Shown here: one piece after another, positions 63,120-64,000 of the stretch | How the letters are laid out: every line of letters begins with the position of its first letter | How positions within the stretch are numbered: position 1 is the first letter of the stretch | Source of the DNA: Streptomyces sp. NRRL WC-3605 | GTDB taxonomy: Bacteria > Actinomycetota > Actinomycetes > Streptomycetales > Streptomycetaceae | Length of the DNA stretch: 64,000 bases | Direction: 5' to 3' | Assembly: GCF_001509795.1 (NCBI RefSeq) | Contig: NZ_LLZN01000113.1 | Span: 1-64,000 of the forward strand | The notes under the pieces: generated by a model | The model's database searches: none | What the model saw: only the letters and a program-made list of their open reading frames with translations | What the model was told of the DNA's origin: nothing | Position numbers and translations under genes: made by a program

Positions 63120-64000
63120 ATGGGAGGGTCAGGAGACCCACCTGAGGGGACACCCGAAGGCGGCCCCGGAGGTGGCGAGGACGAATACCGGTCCGTCGTC
63201 TTCGACGAATCGTTCGTGCGGGCTGCCCGCCTCCAGGAGTTCTCCGCCCAGGAGCGCATCACCGACCACGCACCCGCCGTCCGCCGCCTCCCGCCGCTGC
63301 GCAAGGGACTGTCCCGGCAGGCCCTGATCCTCGTCCTGCTGATGGCCGTCGCCTTCGGCACCGCGATCTACATGGGCGTACGGCATCCCTACCAGGCCCC
63401 GGACGGCTCCGGGCCGCCCGCCGAGCCGCTGCGCATGACCGTCATCCCGCTCTCCCCTCGCGGCGAGGTGCCCGGAGCGGACGACACCGACCTGCTGTAC
63501 GCGCGCAGCCCCGCCGCGCAGTTCCGCATCGGCGCCGAGGGCATCCCGCTGCCGGCCGCCCGGCGCACCGCGCACTTCTCGGACAGCCAGGTCACGGGCG
63601 CGCTGACGATCGCCAAGGACTACATCGTGCGGTCCGCCCTCTACCCCGAGGTGCTGACCGGCGACCAGACCCGCCCGGTGCGGATGCTCCTCGACCCCGA
63701 CCAGCTCGACCAGTTCGACCGGAGCTTCAGCCACCCCGCCCCGGACGGCCGGCACGCGCCGACCGGATGGCTGGTGCGCTTCGACCCCACCCAGGCGGAG
63801 CTCGCCGACCGCGGCATCCGGGTGCAGGGCACCCTCCAGGCGGCCGAGACCGACGCCGCCACGCTGGAGGTCACCGCCGACCACACCTTCGTCTACGCCC
63901 TGCGCCCCGTGCGCGAGGCCACCGGCGGACGGAAGGCCGACGCCTCGCTGTTCACCCTGCGGCGGGAGCTGCACTTCCGGTTCGACCGCGAGGACCTGCG
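63120..64000 (+). CDS. Membrane protein with SVVFDExFVRAA motif and large outer domain (3' end outside window)
   Basis: The frame is open from ATG 63120 to the window end (293 codons so far). A Gly/Pro/Glu-rich start is followed by EYRSVVFDESFVRAARLQEFSAQERI (about residues 22-47), a short linker, one membrane helix (about 63-83, ALILVLLMAVAFGTAIYMG) and an extracytoplasmic domain without a recognised family. The N-terminal motif matches the one in the gene before it. The final residues lie in a strand-rich domain with FVYALRPV and FTLRREL. A leaderless start is likely. Confidence 0.8.
   Translation, partial: MGGSGDPPEGTPEGGPGGGEDEYRSVVFDESFVRAARLQEFSAQERITDHAPAVRRLPPLRKGLSRQALILVLLMAVAFGTAIYMGVRHPYQAPDGSGPPAEPLRMTVIPLSPRGEVPGADDTDLLYARSPAAQFRIGAEGIPLPAARRTAHFSDSQVTGALTIAKDYIVRSALYPEVLTGDQTRPVRMLLDPDQLDQFDRSFSHPAPDGRHAPTGWLVRFDPTQAELADRGIRVQGTLQAAETDAATLEVTADHTFVYALRPVREATGGRKADASLFTLRRELHFRFDREDL

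Overview
The window looks like a chromosomal core segment of a Streptomyces. Evidence: very high GC, strong third-position GC bias that produces long antisense shadow frames, GTG starts, almost no TTA codons, a ClgR-type clp operon, an mreBCD-pbp2-rodA spore-wall cluster and a giant RNase E/G. From memory, the order tig-clpP1-clpP2-clpX-valS-folC-ndk-mreBCD-pbp2-rodA-rne-rplU-rpmA-obg-proB-proA matches the S. coelicolor chromosome. No prophage, CRISPR array or intact insertion sequence is visible.

Layout. 1-12.7 kb is mixed housekeeping: the C-terminus of a membrane protein (probably a Ser/Thr kinase), an amino-acid permease, rpiB, a Nei-type glycosylase, a MITE-like palindromic element, an Eis-like acetyltransferase, a SpoIIE-type phosphatase, an HD protein, a membrane acyltransferase, a 64-residue membrane protein, an AfsK-like kinase with a PQQ-type sensor, a hydrolase and a VOC protein. 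12.7-17.7 kb holds tRNA-Gly, tRNA-Pro and the proteostasis block tig, clpP1, clpP2, clpX, with a match to the ClgR box before clpP1. 17.7-23.9 kb carries a Pro/Gly-rich membrane protein, valS, folC, a DUF4233 gene and ndk. 24.2-30.7 kb is the mreB, mreC, mreD, pbp2, rodA wall-elongation cluster. 30.8-37.9 kb has a CYTH-CHAD protein, two members of the radical-SAM/DUF2344 gene pair, several unknown membrane proteins (one made of seven P-[LV]-G repeats) and a probable frameshifted remnant. 38.2-44.7 kb is rne, rplU, rpmA, obg.

44.9-58.9 kb separates obg from proB. It encodes two seven-repeat FG-GAP surface proteins, a Tat-exported PhoD-like phosphodiesterase, a fused cytidylyltransferase-dehydrogenase resembling CDP-ribitol synthases, two membrane-anchored TagF-like polymerases, a family 2 glycosyltransferase with an in-frame TTA codon, and a polysaccharide pyruvyltransferase. 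Together these form a plausible pathway for making, decorating and turning over a polyol-phosphate wall polymer, and this is the most interesting locus here. 59.0-64.0 kb has proB, an unknown gene, proA and two tandem membrane proteins that share a conserved cytoplasmic motif; the last one runs off the window.

Many genes lack a Shine-Dalgarno sequence and instead carry a -10 like hexamer (mostly TAnnnT) six or seven bases before the start codon. This points to widespread leaderless transcription and helps choose several starts.
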